Shown here: positions 10,126-20,237 of the stretch, in pieces | How positions within the stretch are numbered: position 1 is the stretch's first letter | How the letters are laid out: every line of letters starts with the position of its first letter | NCBI GenBank assembly: GCA_037042915.1 | Contig: CM073196.1 | Span: forward strand, 682,001 to 746,000 | Source of the DNA: Auricularia sp. M13 | Taxonomy: Eukaryota > Basidiomycota > Agaricomycetes > Auriculariales > Auriculariaceae | Length of the DNA: 64,000 nucleotides | Direction: 5' to 3' | Program-made: the position numbers and the translations under genes | Notes under the pieces: generated by a model | What the model was told of the DNA's origin: nothing | Databases searched by the model: none | Seen by the model: the letters and a program-made list of their open reading frames with translations, nothing else

Positions 10126-12144
10126 TCACGGCTCAGAGGTCAGCAGCCCTCGCTCCGTCAGCGTCTGGCGCGCAACCTCTGCGACGACGTCGAATGCATG
10201 CCGGACGTGCCGCTCCTCCGTCCATACACCGCCGACCGCAAAACGCACGCAGAACGCCCCGTTCATCTCGGTGTGCGTCAGGTACACGTCCGGCCGGTCA
10301 GCGAGGTGCCCGAAGAACGCGCGGTTCGCGGCCTCGTCCGCGCCGCGCAGGCGGAAGACCACTAGCGCGAACGAAGGCGGCACAAAGATCTCGAGATGCG
10401 GGCTGGCCTCAATTAGGGAAGCGAACAGCTTCGCTTGCGCAATTCCCTAATTCATCCTCGTCACCCCTCGTGTACTATCTAGCAGGCTGCTTACCTTGCG
10501 TATATGTGCCTGGAACCCCTTTATTCCGTAGCTGCGCAGAACGAACCATAGTTTCAAAGAGCGGAATCGTCGCCCAAGGGCGAGGTGCCAATTTCGGTAG
10601 TCAATAACAAGACCTGTCATCCTGTGAGTAGCTGGGAACAGCAGAAATGTGATAATGAAGATCTACCAGTATCGGCAGCCTTTGTCCGAAGGAACTCGGG
10701 CGTAATGTCCAGTGCGGTCGTGAGCAGGCTACGATTCCGGACCCAGAGCGTCGATGCGTCAAAATGCGTCAAACCCCACTGAGATGAACGTGAATCCAGA
10801 ATCAGCGAGGCGGACGATTCTATGACCCACCTTGTGGAAGTTGGTGCAGAATGAGTGAGCACTGGTGTTGATGTACTCGAGGAATGCCTTCCCGCGATAC
10901 TCCGGGCACGAAAGCGCTACTCCCGCCCAAGCTGCATCAACGTGAATCCAGATATCCTTATGATCCTTGGCTACGAAGAGGAGTCATCATTCGGACGCCG
11001 TATTGGGTCCAAAGACGTACCAACCGTAGCGATCTCATCTAACCGGTCGACTGCGCCAGAGCTGGTTGTTCCCACTGTGGCAACTGCATAAAGCACGATT
11101 AGCCCGGTCCATATGGCATTCATCAGAGCGTCGCACTGAGAATGAAAGGCATCCTCCCAGCCTGCAGGTCCTCCTCGATAGCCGCCTTCAGAACATGTCC
11201 TCGAAGAGCGTATTCGTCTTCCGAAGTGACAGGCAGAGCGCGTATTCCGAGACCTAAAATCAATGCCGCCTTGGCCCCCAAGCTGTGCGTCTGGGTCGTC
11301 GTGTATATGATGAGCTTCTCTTGAGGGACGTCTTTGTGTTTGGACCTATAATGCGACCTCGCCGCGACGACTGCAGTCAGAGCGGAATCGGAGGCAGTGG
11401 TCTTCAACCATGTGACGCCTGTAAGGAGGGGATGGATTGTTGTATAGCGAATTTGGGACGTACCATCATGACCCCGCCTCCACGTCCTGAGGTATGCTGA
11501 AACTCAGGCGACAGGCCGAACATCTTGGCGGCCCAGTCCATAACGACCGCTACGTGCGCGTTCAGACTTGTGGTCACCGTCGAATGGGAGACTGACCTTC
11601 AAGCTCTGTCGCTGCAGGACTACAGGTCCACTACCAAGGATATTGAGGTTTATCAAGCCGGGGAAAGGGCGATGCGTACATTGAATCCAGGGTTATTGAC
11701 GCTGGTGGCATACAGCTCGCCGAGCATGCTTTCGAACGTCGCATTCGAAGGGAAGTACGCGAAGAAGCTGGGATGTTGCCAATGCGTGATTCCTATGTTT
11801 GACCAACACGTCAGTAATATTTCCGACTCTGGGAAACCGAAACACACCAGGCAATATAACCTCTTGGAAGTCGTTCGTGATCGCCTCAATGCGCTCGCCG
11901 TCCTCCGGCACCTGCTCTGACATACCAGACGCGGGTTAACGACGTTTTGGCGTCTGGTCACGCGTCGTACCTGGGAGCAGCTTGCGCAGATACCCAGGCT
12001 CTACCTGGGAGACGACAGGCCGCTGTTCCAGTTGCTGGTAATTCGCGCATATCTGGTCGATGGCGGCGTATCCAGCTTTTCTGAACCTGCGCCGTGTCAG
12101 AAACGTCTTGCTGCGCGCGTGCGCACGCACTCTTCTATGTCCAT
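10126..12144 (-). CDS. Aromatic-L-amino-acid decarboxylase (PLP group II)
   Basis: Twelve exons (complement): 10126-10446, 10495-10613, 10667-10778, 10831-10970, 11021-11083, 11137-11401, 11464-11549, 11597-11630, 11680-11792, 11848-11916, 11971-12086, 12131-12144. They give 483 residues, the usual size. Signatures in order: MDIEEFRKAGYAAIDQI; GITHWQHPSFFAYFP; NPGFNWTCSPAATELE; TTASDSALTAVVAAR; ATVGTTSSGAVDRLDE; DIWIHVDAAWAG (PLP-binding Asp); CTNFHKWGLTHFD, with the Schiff-base Lys in FHK; and LKLWFVLRSYGIKGFQ. Known for the family: decarboxylation of Trp, Tyr, Phe or DOPA to the arylamine. The substrate cannot be read from sequence. FHK replaces the commoner PHK next to the lysine. Two introns end in AAG or ACAG where nearer acceptors would create stops. 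No tailoring genes of a metabolite cluster are adjacent. Confidence 0.93.
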
Positions 12145-12384
12145 TGCTGGCGGGCAGGACGAGGATAACGAAGATCAAGTGCGGCTCAGTCTGAGCTGAC
12201 TCTGACCGCGACGGCGCTTGTGACATCGGCCCGCAAATCCGACCGATACCAGTCGGCCGCGTGTGCGCGGAGAACTGTTTGCAATGCCCAAAGGTTGGTA
12301 ATTGTACACGTACTATAGGTGCTGTAAGAGCAAGCAAGACGAAATTACGAGATAACTGGACGTTCAGAGCACTGGACTGCGTAG
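12145..12384. other. Intergenic region
   Basis: Short spacer between the decarboxylase start and the endonuclease III stop, both on the minus strand. It presumably holds the decarboxylase promoter. No clear TATA box. Confidence 0.5.
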
Positions 12385-13831
12385 CTAGTCCTCGAGAGCA
12401 ATTTCAACCTTCGCTTTCGCCTTGTTGCCCTTTGCAGGGACCACCCGTGCGCTCGGACACAGCTTCTTTGCGCTCAACTCGCACACATCACATTTCGGTC
12501 CTACGGGAAGGCAAACAGTCTGGCATTAACCCGAGAATGGTCAACTCCTCGTCCAGTCTGCGTGGGAAAGAGCGCGCACCTGGCCGAAGCCAACCAGCAT
12601 GTGGTTGACATCGTAGTGCAACTCCTTTGGAAGCCATGACTGGAGGTTCAACCTTCGCTGCGCGTCAAATGCTGCAGAGCTTGAAGAATGACTTGTTACC
12701 TCGTCTGCTCTGGCGCCGTGGTTGGCGGCTTATGCCAGCCCAGGCGATTTGTGATGCGGTGAACATGAGTGTCCACGCCGATGCCAACGTTCCTGTCGAA
12801 CGGAATCAGTGAGAGGTAAGGCGCGTCAATGAAAGACGCACAGCTTCCAGGCGCTCTGCAGGCAGAGGAAAGCCATTTTCGGCCCAACGCCTGGTAGCGA
12901 GCAAAGCTCGTCTACGGTCTTCGGCACGTCAGAATCGAACTCGTCGCGCAGCTTTTGCGCGGCCTTTTTCAGATATTCTAAACGCAGTAAGCACGCGGGG
13001 CGATAAACAGGCGCCCCTTGCTCACCTGTTTTTCGACGCCAGAACCCAACCTTGGCGATGGCAGCAGAGATGACGCTATCGTCTGCCGCGAGGATGTTGT
13101 CGACAGTCAGCCCGCCAAGGGCCTCGCGCAGGTTCATGACAGCAGCGTGGGTGACCTCGTCCTTCGTTTGGGAAGACAGCATGAGCGCCACGAGCGTCAC
13201 ATAACGCTTCGTCTACCAACAATCAGCGGGTGGCCTTATTGAGAAGCTGTTCGGGTCATACCTTGGGATCTTCCTCCTTCGTCGCTGGCGTGTGGCAGCC
13301 CATGGTATCAACCGGCGCGACAAGGTTATCGCGCATCCTGTGGATGGTGTCGTAAACTTCTTTCCAGTGTTCAGGCGCTGGGTGCGGTACTGCGAGCTCC
13401 ATCTGGATAGGTTTCGTTTTGCGCGGCGACGCAGCAGCCTTCTTGACCTTAGCCTTAGAGGGCGATGGACCGAGCACGTCCTCAACGTCCAGCTCATGCT
13501 TGACGTCAAGTGTCGTCTGAGCAATATCGTCCACGAGTTTGCTTGACGAAGCGACGGGTTCGGACTTGATATTCAGCGCCTTCGCCTTGGCCTTCCGAGA
13601 TGAGCGGCGCGTAGGAGTTGCCGATGAAGCTTCAGCTTCCTCTGTTGCAGGAGTAGCCAAAGATGCGTCGGAAACGGATGGCGGATTATTCTCTTCGAGT
13701 TTGATCTTGGATTCAAGATGTGCCAAGGTACTCGGGTCCAGTTCGTAAAGCGTGACAGCAGGATGATGCGGTGAAGGACGCGCTGGAAGCCCAGCATCGG
13801 GAGCCTTGCGTTTTCGGGACGTGGTGGACAT
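12385..13831 (-). CDS. NTH1: Endonuclease III homolog (bifunctional DNA glycosylase/AP lyase)
   Basis: Exons (complement) 12385-12519, 12580-12652, 12700-12792, 12842-12977, 13026-13212 and 13262-13831 give 397 residues. It removes oxidised pyrimidines and nicks the abasic site in base excision repair. The first 140 or so residues form a basic, Ser/Thr-rich extension beginning [14 protein letters not shown], consistent with a nuclear signal. The core shows [11 protein letters not shown], the helix-hairpin-helix LPGVGPKMA with the catalytic Lys, and [17 protein letters not shown] with the catalytic Asp. The C-terminal iron-sulfur loop reads [11 protein letters not shown] followed by a fourth Cys. 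An ATG further upstream (14095) is open but reads as non-protein, so 13831 is preferred. Confidence 0.93.
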
Positions 13832-14594
13832 CAGTATACGCGTGTTTCGTCGTTGTAGGAGGCAGCGCGTTCCAGCTAAGACCGCGCAAAGAATTGTGCC
13901 GGCCGTGATTGGATAGTCGAAGGAAAGATTCACCGCGGACATTGAACTCCGCAACAACATCCATAGTTCGGACTCATGAGAGTATCTTTCATTTGCGCCA
14001 TGTAAAACCTTCTTCAGGGCAAAAAGTAATAAATTTGAAGGTGTCTCTTTGGGTGGGGGTGTGGGCCTCTCGAGTCTCGCTTGCATCGTATTCATTGAGC
14101 CAGTCGCTGGCCCTGGTGCTACGAAAGCTCACGAACGTAGAGATGCTTAGAACTCATGGAAACGTACCTGAAGCAAGTACACGGGCACAAGCAAGCGGCG
14201 CGGTCAAATGTAACTCAAGCCTGTCAACATTCCCGGTCTGCTGATCAGACTTCGCGCGTGCATCGTAGACTCGCAGCGGTCAATGCTGTAGGTGTAATCA
14301 GATATATGTTTATATATTGAGACGCAAGTGTGGCTGCATAGCTGAGATTTGTTGAATGATCAAAGAGCCCACAAGTCTGGTCGGGAAGGGGAAGAGTGGC
14401 AGGCAAAGTGACACCGCGCTATGGCCCGGCGCCAGGGGCCTTCAAGAGTTTGGGCCTGTAGGAAATTGGATGAGAAGCGTAGGCATCCACGTGCGTTAGC
14501 TTCGCGCATTGGACGTTGTGGTTTGTTTGTTGTCTCAACCGTTTAAGAGGCGCTCAGGCCCGAGCGGGGTTTGGTTAACTCTCTGTCGACTACC
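13832..14594. other. Divergent intergenic region
   Basis: Carries the promoters of the minus-strand endonuclease III gene and the plus-strand F-box gene. No coding evidence. Confidence 0.55.
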
Positions 14595-15854
14595 ATGGCT
14601 CCAACCCGCTCCGCCTCTCCCGTCACGTCTATCCTGTCCTATGTATCCCATTCAGACGTGATTCTCTACATTCTCGACTTCCTGCCCCAGCCCGACGTCC
14701 TTAGAGTCTCGCACACTTCTCGCGCACTGAGGGAAGTCGCGCTCTGCCACCCGCAGCGGTACGCAGCAGTGTTCTTTCCCATCTACAACGAGGTCGGGAA
14801 GACCCTGGACGACAATGTCCGTGCTTTTTGTGGCGCTCTCGATGCCATAGACACAAGCAAGACGAGGATGAGCGTCACTGTCGCGACCGATGCCTTCGCG
14901 GAGACAGACGCATTGGAAGCAACCCAGACGGTGCTCAACAGAATCAAGAAATCGATGGACCGCATCGTGCTATTGAACTTGGACCTGCCAGCGGACCTGG
15001 CCAACTCAGTCGTCGATGCCGTCCAGCACGCGCCAGTGCTCCGCTTGATGCGTCTCTTCATTCCATCAAGCGCTCATCCACCGAATTCAGCTTGGCGTCA
15101 GCCAGTATTGGAATTTGGGACGCTATTTGGTGCTAAATGCGACGCGCCTCAGCTCAGACACCTGAGCATTGTTTGCGAGGACCACGGCTTCAGCGTACCC
15201 GAGGGCAATAAATTAGCATCGCTGCCGCGCCTAGAGAGCCTTCGGCTGAGAGGCAACGCGCAGCGCGGCACCTGGCCCGACAACTGGCGAAGGGCCATAT
15301 CTCACGCGACAGCATCCATCCCTGGCATTGTGATCGAATTAAACGACGCAGGGGAGGAGGGCACTGACCGAGTCGAAGTCGATCTTCAGCCCCTCCTCAA
15401 GGGCCTGCGCGGTCCCTGGCACGTCGCCATGCCAGACACGTGCCAGGTGGACAACTACCTCGAGGTCGCAACTACCGACGGCGCCTTCCGCAGGCGCCTT
15501 ATGTGGGGGGACTGCTTGTCGAGCGAGCTCGCGGGGGCGATCACCAAGGAGCTGGGAGAGCGTGACTTTGCTGCCAAGGTGATCAGCATGGACGTAGAAC
15601 CTGACTATGTCCTCGACATGGTGGACGAAGGCCACGTTTTTCCGAACCTGCAACGAGTCACTTTCCACTCTTTGGAATTCTGTGAGCCTCCGCGTACGCC
15701 AGCCGCTCTCGACAAGCAACTCTTGCGGGGTGTCTACGGTTGCACAAGGCAGGACAAGACGGCCGTCGCGGAGAAGCTTTTTAAGCCAGGTTCTTCCTCT
15801 GCGATCAACTTCTGGTGTCCGAGGTGTGGAGACTATACGCCCACAGCGGAGTAA
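14595..15854 (+). CDS. F-box/LRR-type protein, intronless
   Basis: 419 residues from ATG 14595. An upstream open frame starts only with TTG and is not used. An F-box-like helix region occurs near residues 15-55 (DVILYILDFLPQPDVLRVSH), followed by leucine-rich segments such as LRLMRLFIPS, LRHLSIVCED and LESLRLRGN. A conserved-looking end carries a CPRCGDYTP Cys pair. Members of this group are taken to be SCF ubiquitin-ligase adaptors, but the target is unknown. F-box genes of this kind are highly expanded in Agaricomycetes, and three other F-box loci lie in this window. Confidence 0.8.
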   Translation: MAPTRSASPVTSILSYVSHSDVILYILDFLPQPDVLRVSHTSRALREVALCHPQRYAAVFFPIYNEVGKTLDDNVRAFCGALDAIDTSKTRMSVTVATDAFAETDALEATQTVLNRIKKSMDRIVLLNLDLPADLANSVVDAVQHAPVLRLMRLFIPSSAHPPNSAWRQPVLEFGTLFGAKCDAPQLRHLSIVCEDHGFSVPEGNKLASLPRLESLRLRGNAQRGTWPDNWRRAISHATASIPGIVIELNDAGEEGTDRVEVDLQPLLKGLRGPWHVAMPDTCQVDNYLEVATTDGAFRRRLMWGDCLSSELAGAITKELGERDFAAKVISMDVEPDYVLDMVDEGHVFPNLQRVTFHSLEFCEPPRTPAALDKQLLRGVYGCTRQDKTAVAEKLFKPGSSSAINFWCPRCGDYTPTAE

Positions 15855-15960
15855 ACGACAAGGCATATTGTAATACATTTCGACTATGTGAAGATGATAC
15901 ATGTAAATATAGAAGACTGGGATACACGAAGGCCGCGCAATATTAAAGTCTGCTCACAGC

Positions 15961-17469
15961 TTAAACATCTGCGAACGGCTCTGAGTCACGTCTAGCAGTA
16001 CCAGGACGGGACCCGTCGAGCTTCGCAAGCGTGTAAAGATCCTCGTCAGAAAGTTTTTTCCCATCGTCGGTCGTTGCTGTGGTCGCACGGTGCACTTGAA
16101 TGCGAGGAACAGGCATGGACACAGAGTGGACCTTGGGCGACCGTGCCGTAGGGAGCGACGCGCCGAGCGCGACGACGGACATGGGGCGCGGTGGCGGACT
16201 CGTCTTGGCACTGACACCGATCTTCTCTGTCACAAGGAGACGGTGCATGCGGGTCGAGCAGATGGACATCATTGCCACTAATCGGTACGTGAGCTTCGAG
16301 CGATGGTACACAACTTGCCAACGTACGTGCAAAAAGGTTCGGAATCTGAGAGATGGGGTCGTTAAGGTCAAGGAAGAGGAAGACGGTCGCGAGGCCGTAT
16401 GCCATAGTCATGCACACGAAGTAGATGACGCCCTAGGATGGCAGAAAGGTCAGGTCGAAGCATATACACGCTCGCTGCAAACTCGCCTGGTTGAACATGA
16501 GATTCCGCAGCGAGGTGTCCTCTCGTGACCCGCGCGTAAGGTAGTACAACATCGCAATGAGGCATGCAAAGTCGAAGGCGAACTGGACGAATGTATTCGG
16601 TTTGTGCTTGCCAAGGTCCGTGGCATAGCAAAGCGACAACGCGGGCATGTAGATCGCACTGGACTATGGAACCAGGAGTGGCTTCAGAAATCGCACGAAG
16701 TAGTGATTATGCAGAGAGACTCACGTTGTAGATTCCATAAATGACAGCGAGCCAGTTGCCACCATAGAAGATGGCAAATATGGCGACAACCGTTTTGTTA
16801 CGTCCAGAGACGGCCACGCTGCACAAGGCAAGAGCTGTCATATGGTATATCCCGGGAAGGGTAGAGAAGAAAACATACACGCGCAAGAAAAGAAGCATCG
16901 AAGTGAAAGCCACACCAGAAAATGCGAATGCCTGCGAGATTAATGTCAGCGCACGCGGGCGCAACCTGACGTCGGGGAGATCATACATAAAGCAAGTAAT
17001 TCCATGCCTACGTGCGATGTCAGAAGCCTCTTCCCGGGAGAAGAAGGATGCTCGCACAGTGCAATTTATTGGTTCGACCGCGTTTACGACTCGTAGGGCG
17101 ACAATGAGAGACGCGAGAGTGGCGTATCGCGCCATGAGGTATATCTGTTGCGGAAAACATGAGTCCTCCAATAGAAGGCAAAGCGGATGCCACCCACCGC
17201 CGACGCGAACCCGAGCTTCCTCGCCCGAGTCACATATTCCCAATCAAACCAGAGGGATGTGAGATATTCCCACCTACGAAAACTCCCAGTCAGCACTAAA
17301 ACAGGCAGCTCAAGCGGTAGCGGCGCAACGCACAGATATGTCCCGAAGATGGTGTGTACGGAGAGAACCAAGGCGCCTTCATCAAGATGAGCGATAGATT
17401 TGTGATCACGTTAGATGCAGACGCACGCGCCGAGGAGAAGACAACTGCGGGATCCTGGAAGTTCGTCAT
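15961..17469 (-). CDS. DUF6533-type multi-pass membrane protein
   Basis: Eight exons (complement): 15961-16277, 16327-16432, 16487-16663, 16725-16931, 16987-17007, 17058-17144, 17198-17273, 17360-17469. They give 366 residues. The family hallmark near residue 40 is WEYLTSLWFDWEYVTRARK, followed by about six hydrophobic segments, for example YATLASLIVALRVVNA, AFSGVAFTSMLLFLRVYVFF, FAIFYGGNWLAVIYGIYN and FACLIAMLYYL. A cytoplasmic, Ser/Pro-rich tail follows. The function of this basidiomycete family is not established. Exon 4 is only 21 nt (AWNYLLY). One intron appears to use a GC donor (CAG followed by GCGAGT at 16486 on the minus strand), giving GC-AG splicing. Confidence 0.85.
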
Positions 17470-17499
17470 GAGTCCTCGCGCAGGAGGGGCAGCGCGAAC

Positions 17500-18090
17500 A
17501 CGAACGAGGGCATATGACGGGCCGTATTTATGGGCACCTGCTGTGCCACACGCGAACCTGAATTTGTCGTAGTCGGAAAGCCTAGGATGCTCACGAAGGT
17601 TGACATTGACAGCGCCGACCGTCGCGGCGTTCCGAACTCCCGGCGCCAGACTTCCACGGCAGCCAATATTGCTGAAAGCATCCTAGTTAAGTTGAGATTG
17701 AGCATAACGCAGTATAGGAAGGGGAGAAGTCACCGTATGAGTATCGCCGGTGATTGGCCTTGACATAGACCTGCGGTCGTTGGCGTGAGAAGCAGCGAAT
17801 CACTCTGGTGCGACGTGCGAGCTTCAATGACCGGGCCCTGGTCCCTCGTCACTGCGCTACAACCGATCACGAGAGGAATGACAGAGAATGACGACGCTCT
17901 TCCGTTCCAATGTATTTTGGCACCATAGATACTGTATGAACGAATCAGGAACAGCATCCATGCACAGGAAGCGGAAATGAAGGCCTACTTCTGGGTGTGA
18001 ATGGTATATCCTACCACGATGCATCCGACTTGTCAAATGGATTATACAAACCATAATGGCGGCGGCGAGGTTGCTCATAATCATACCCTT
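17500..18090 (-). pseudogene. Probable remnant of a second fungal 7TM (DUF6533-like) gene
   Basis: Short minus-strand frames in collinear order (around 18084, 17957 and 17705) resemble transmembrane segments of the same class, for example LFLIRSYSIYGAK and a late ALSMSTFVSILG stretch. No N-terminal hallmark or complete model could be found. It lies directly upstream of the intact DUF6533 gene, which suggests an eroded tandem duplicate. This assignment is weak. Confidence 0.3.
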
Positions 18091-18111
18091 GGAGGTCGTG
18101 GCGCGTCGTCT

Positions 18112-19822
18112 TCAGGGGCAGTATTGAACCAAAAATGCTGCATCCACGCTGAGTTGGCGTCCTAGCAGGAAATCAAACTCACGTTGAATTTCGTCGCATG
18201 TTCCGGATACTTCCTGTGGGCTCGACACTCGTATCTTTGTGATCGAAGCGTCAGTAGTGCTCACAGCTGGAACGATAGAGCTCACCGGCAATTCTTCTCA
18301 ATAGTACGACCGCCAAACACACGGCCCAGCGCCTTCTCGTTGTACCACCAGATCCACAGTCTCTGTCGAAGGAGTTGCTGCAGGCACTGCTCGCACAGCC
18401 AATGTTCTCTTGTGATTGGGAAGAAATCATCCTTGAAGAGGCGCTCCTGAAGCTCCCGGGAAGCAACAACTGCTGGGAGCGCTAAGATTTCGCGTAGAAT
18501 TTGTGGCGTACGCATACGTTCCGAAAATGTGGGAAGCGAGGGATATAGCGACCGCCTCGAGGGATATAGTGACCGCCTGGTAGAATCCGGCCCATCATAA
18601 CGACTGGAGCGAAAATTGACGTGCTTCTTGAACAAGTCGCACTCGCAGTAATCGGATGAGAGGTGACGGGCTTAGAGGTTTGTCAAGCGTCTGGTATCTC
18701 GCAAAGCGCGCAGATACTGCCAATCTGCAAAGATCGTTCAGAAATCCCACATGAGGCGAATAAATCGCCGAGCACGTACTATTGCAATTCCACAGCTTCG
18801 TTCTACGGGTAATACGGCATTTCCTGCCTTCTCGAAGTTAGAACGAGGATGCAAAGTGGACGAATACTCTCACATATGTCATCTTCGCCAATAATCGTTT
18901 CCGGGAGAGGTATCAATCCCTCGGGGACAGGGAGTTCAGTGCGTGTATGGAAGTCATACTCATCATCCTCGCTTCGTCTGTCGACGCCGCGTTCTTCCCA
19001 GAGGCGATCAAATTCTTCGGCCCATTCGAAATAGATGAGCTCCTCGTCGTGAAGGTAGTCATAGTCATCATCCAGAAACAATTCGCGAAATTGTCCCACG
19101 CCGGTAAGTATGAGGAGTTTGTTCGAATCTGAAGGTTGTGAGCGACAACCCACACGATGGATATTTTCTAACCTGTTTCTCTTTCGATCTGACTAAGATG
19201 GGTCGTCAACCAAACCCTAAGGACTTCCGATTCGTATAGTTCTTGATCGGATAGGTCGTTGTAAAACCATGCTTTGCGGTCCTCGTGTGTTGCCCACAGA
19301 TTGCGCCCGGACTCGGTCCTGAGGATGTCCGAGTAGCCAGAGAGGATGCATGGCCTTGTTGAACGCCTCGCTTTCCCGCTGCGACAAACGACTTTCTGTT
19401 CCTGAGAGCTTGTCCTTATGTAAACCTGTCCAGTTATTAAGTACAATAGTACAAGTCGGTGGCAGGAATTTAAGAGGTATGCATACTCCCTGCCGAAGAG
19501 GGCCTCCAGCCAACGGCACTTGCATACCCTTGCGTCGAGCTCCAGGGCTTCAGGCCACAATATTGGGTCGGAAACAGCGTTTTCCTCGGCGTTGCGCTCC
19601 GACGCGTCCTCAAGCTCAGCGTAAGTCTCGTCGCCCCTCTCGAGTTCCACGCGAACGGCACGCAAAGCCGCCGCAATGACTGCGTCCGACCCCGAGAGAC
19701 TGCGTAGTACACCCTGCATGATGCTGGTGCGGCCGGGCAGCGTACGCGCGATGAACAAAGTCGGGCAAGAGCATCAGAATCATGTCGAGCACGTCGAGCG
19801 GCATTTGAGTCAGGCGGGCCAT
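18112..19822 (-). pseudogene. F-box domain gene, apparently frameshifted
   Basis: The start MARLTQMPLDVLDMILMLLPDF is a clear F-box. The sequence then continues in another frame (RTSIMQGVLRSLSGSDAVIAAALRAV) without a usable intron between. A second frame change occurs near 19340, after QRESEAFNKAMHPLW. Downstream, TESGRNLWATHEDRKAWFYND, a long acidic middle, and a Cys-rich C-terminal part (HWLCEQCLQQLLRQRLWIWW, then via an in-phase intron YECRAHRKYPEHA) resemble complete fungal relatives. The most likely reading is a recently broken copy. Assembly error or an unusual gene structure are alternatives. A 21-bp direct duplication lies at about 18536-18577. Confidence 0.55.
18536..18577. repeat. 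21-bp direct duplication
   Basis: Two adjacent copies of a GGGATATAGYGACCGCCT-type unit within the broken F-box gene. They translate to a repeated RRSLYPS on the minus strand. Confidence 0.65.
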
Positions 19823-20237
19823 GATTGCGCTGTGGTCGCAGGTACGAAGTTCAAATCTTTAGCGCCGGCGCCGACCGCACCGGTACCGTCCCGCCGCTTT
19901 ATTATCGTCGAGCACATCAACGGGACCACAATGGGAAAATCGTAACATCCCCGGCCTCATGAGCCGATTCAAAGTAAAAAGCACAGAGCTTGTACTCAAA
20001 TGCATTGGCGTCTCGTAATAATAGTCACAGCAACTTTGCTCAACATTCCATGCCTTGAAGACTCGTTGCTCCGGCGGTACCGTCTGTATTTCCCATATAC
20101 CGTGGCCAAGGGAATACCTAATTACACAAGAGTTGGCTAATGACGATGAAAGGAGTGACAAGTTTATGTCTCTAATGGATGGCGAACGTCCGTACTAGAA
20201 CCTCGGTATCTAAGAAAGAGTGAAGTTTGGGAGCAGG

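Noticed and set aside
9096-13831. Secondary-metabolite cluster around the decarboxylase
   Set aside because: The neighbours are endonuclease III and a small unknown gene. No tailoring or backbone enzymes are present.
14571-14594. Earlier start of the F-box gene at 14571, and likewise 33616 for the second F-box gene
   Set aside because: Both begin with TTG. The first in-frame ATGs (14595 and 33688) fit the family start better.
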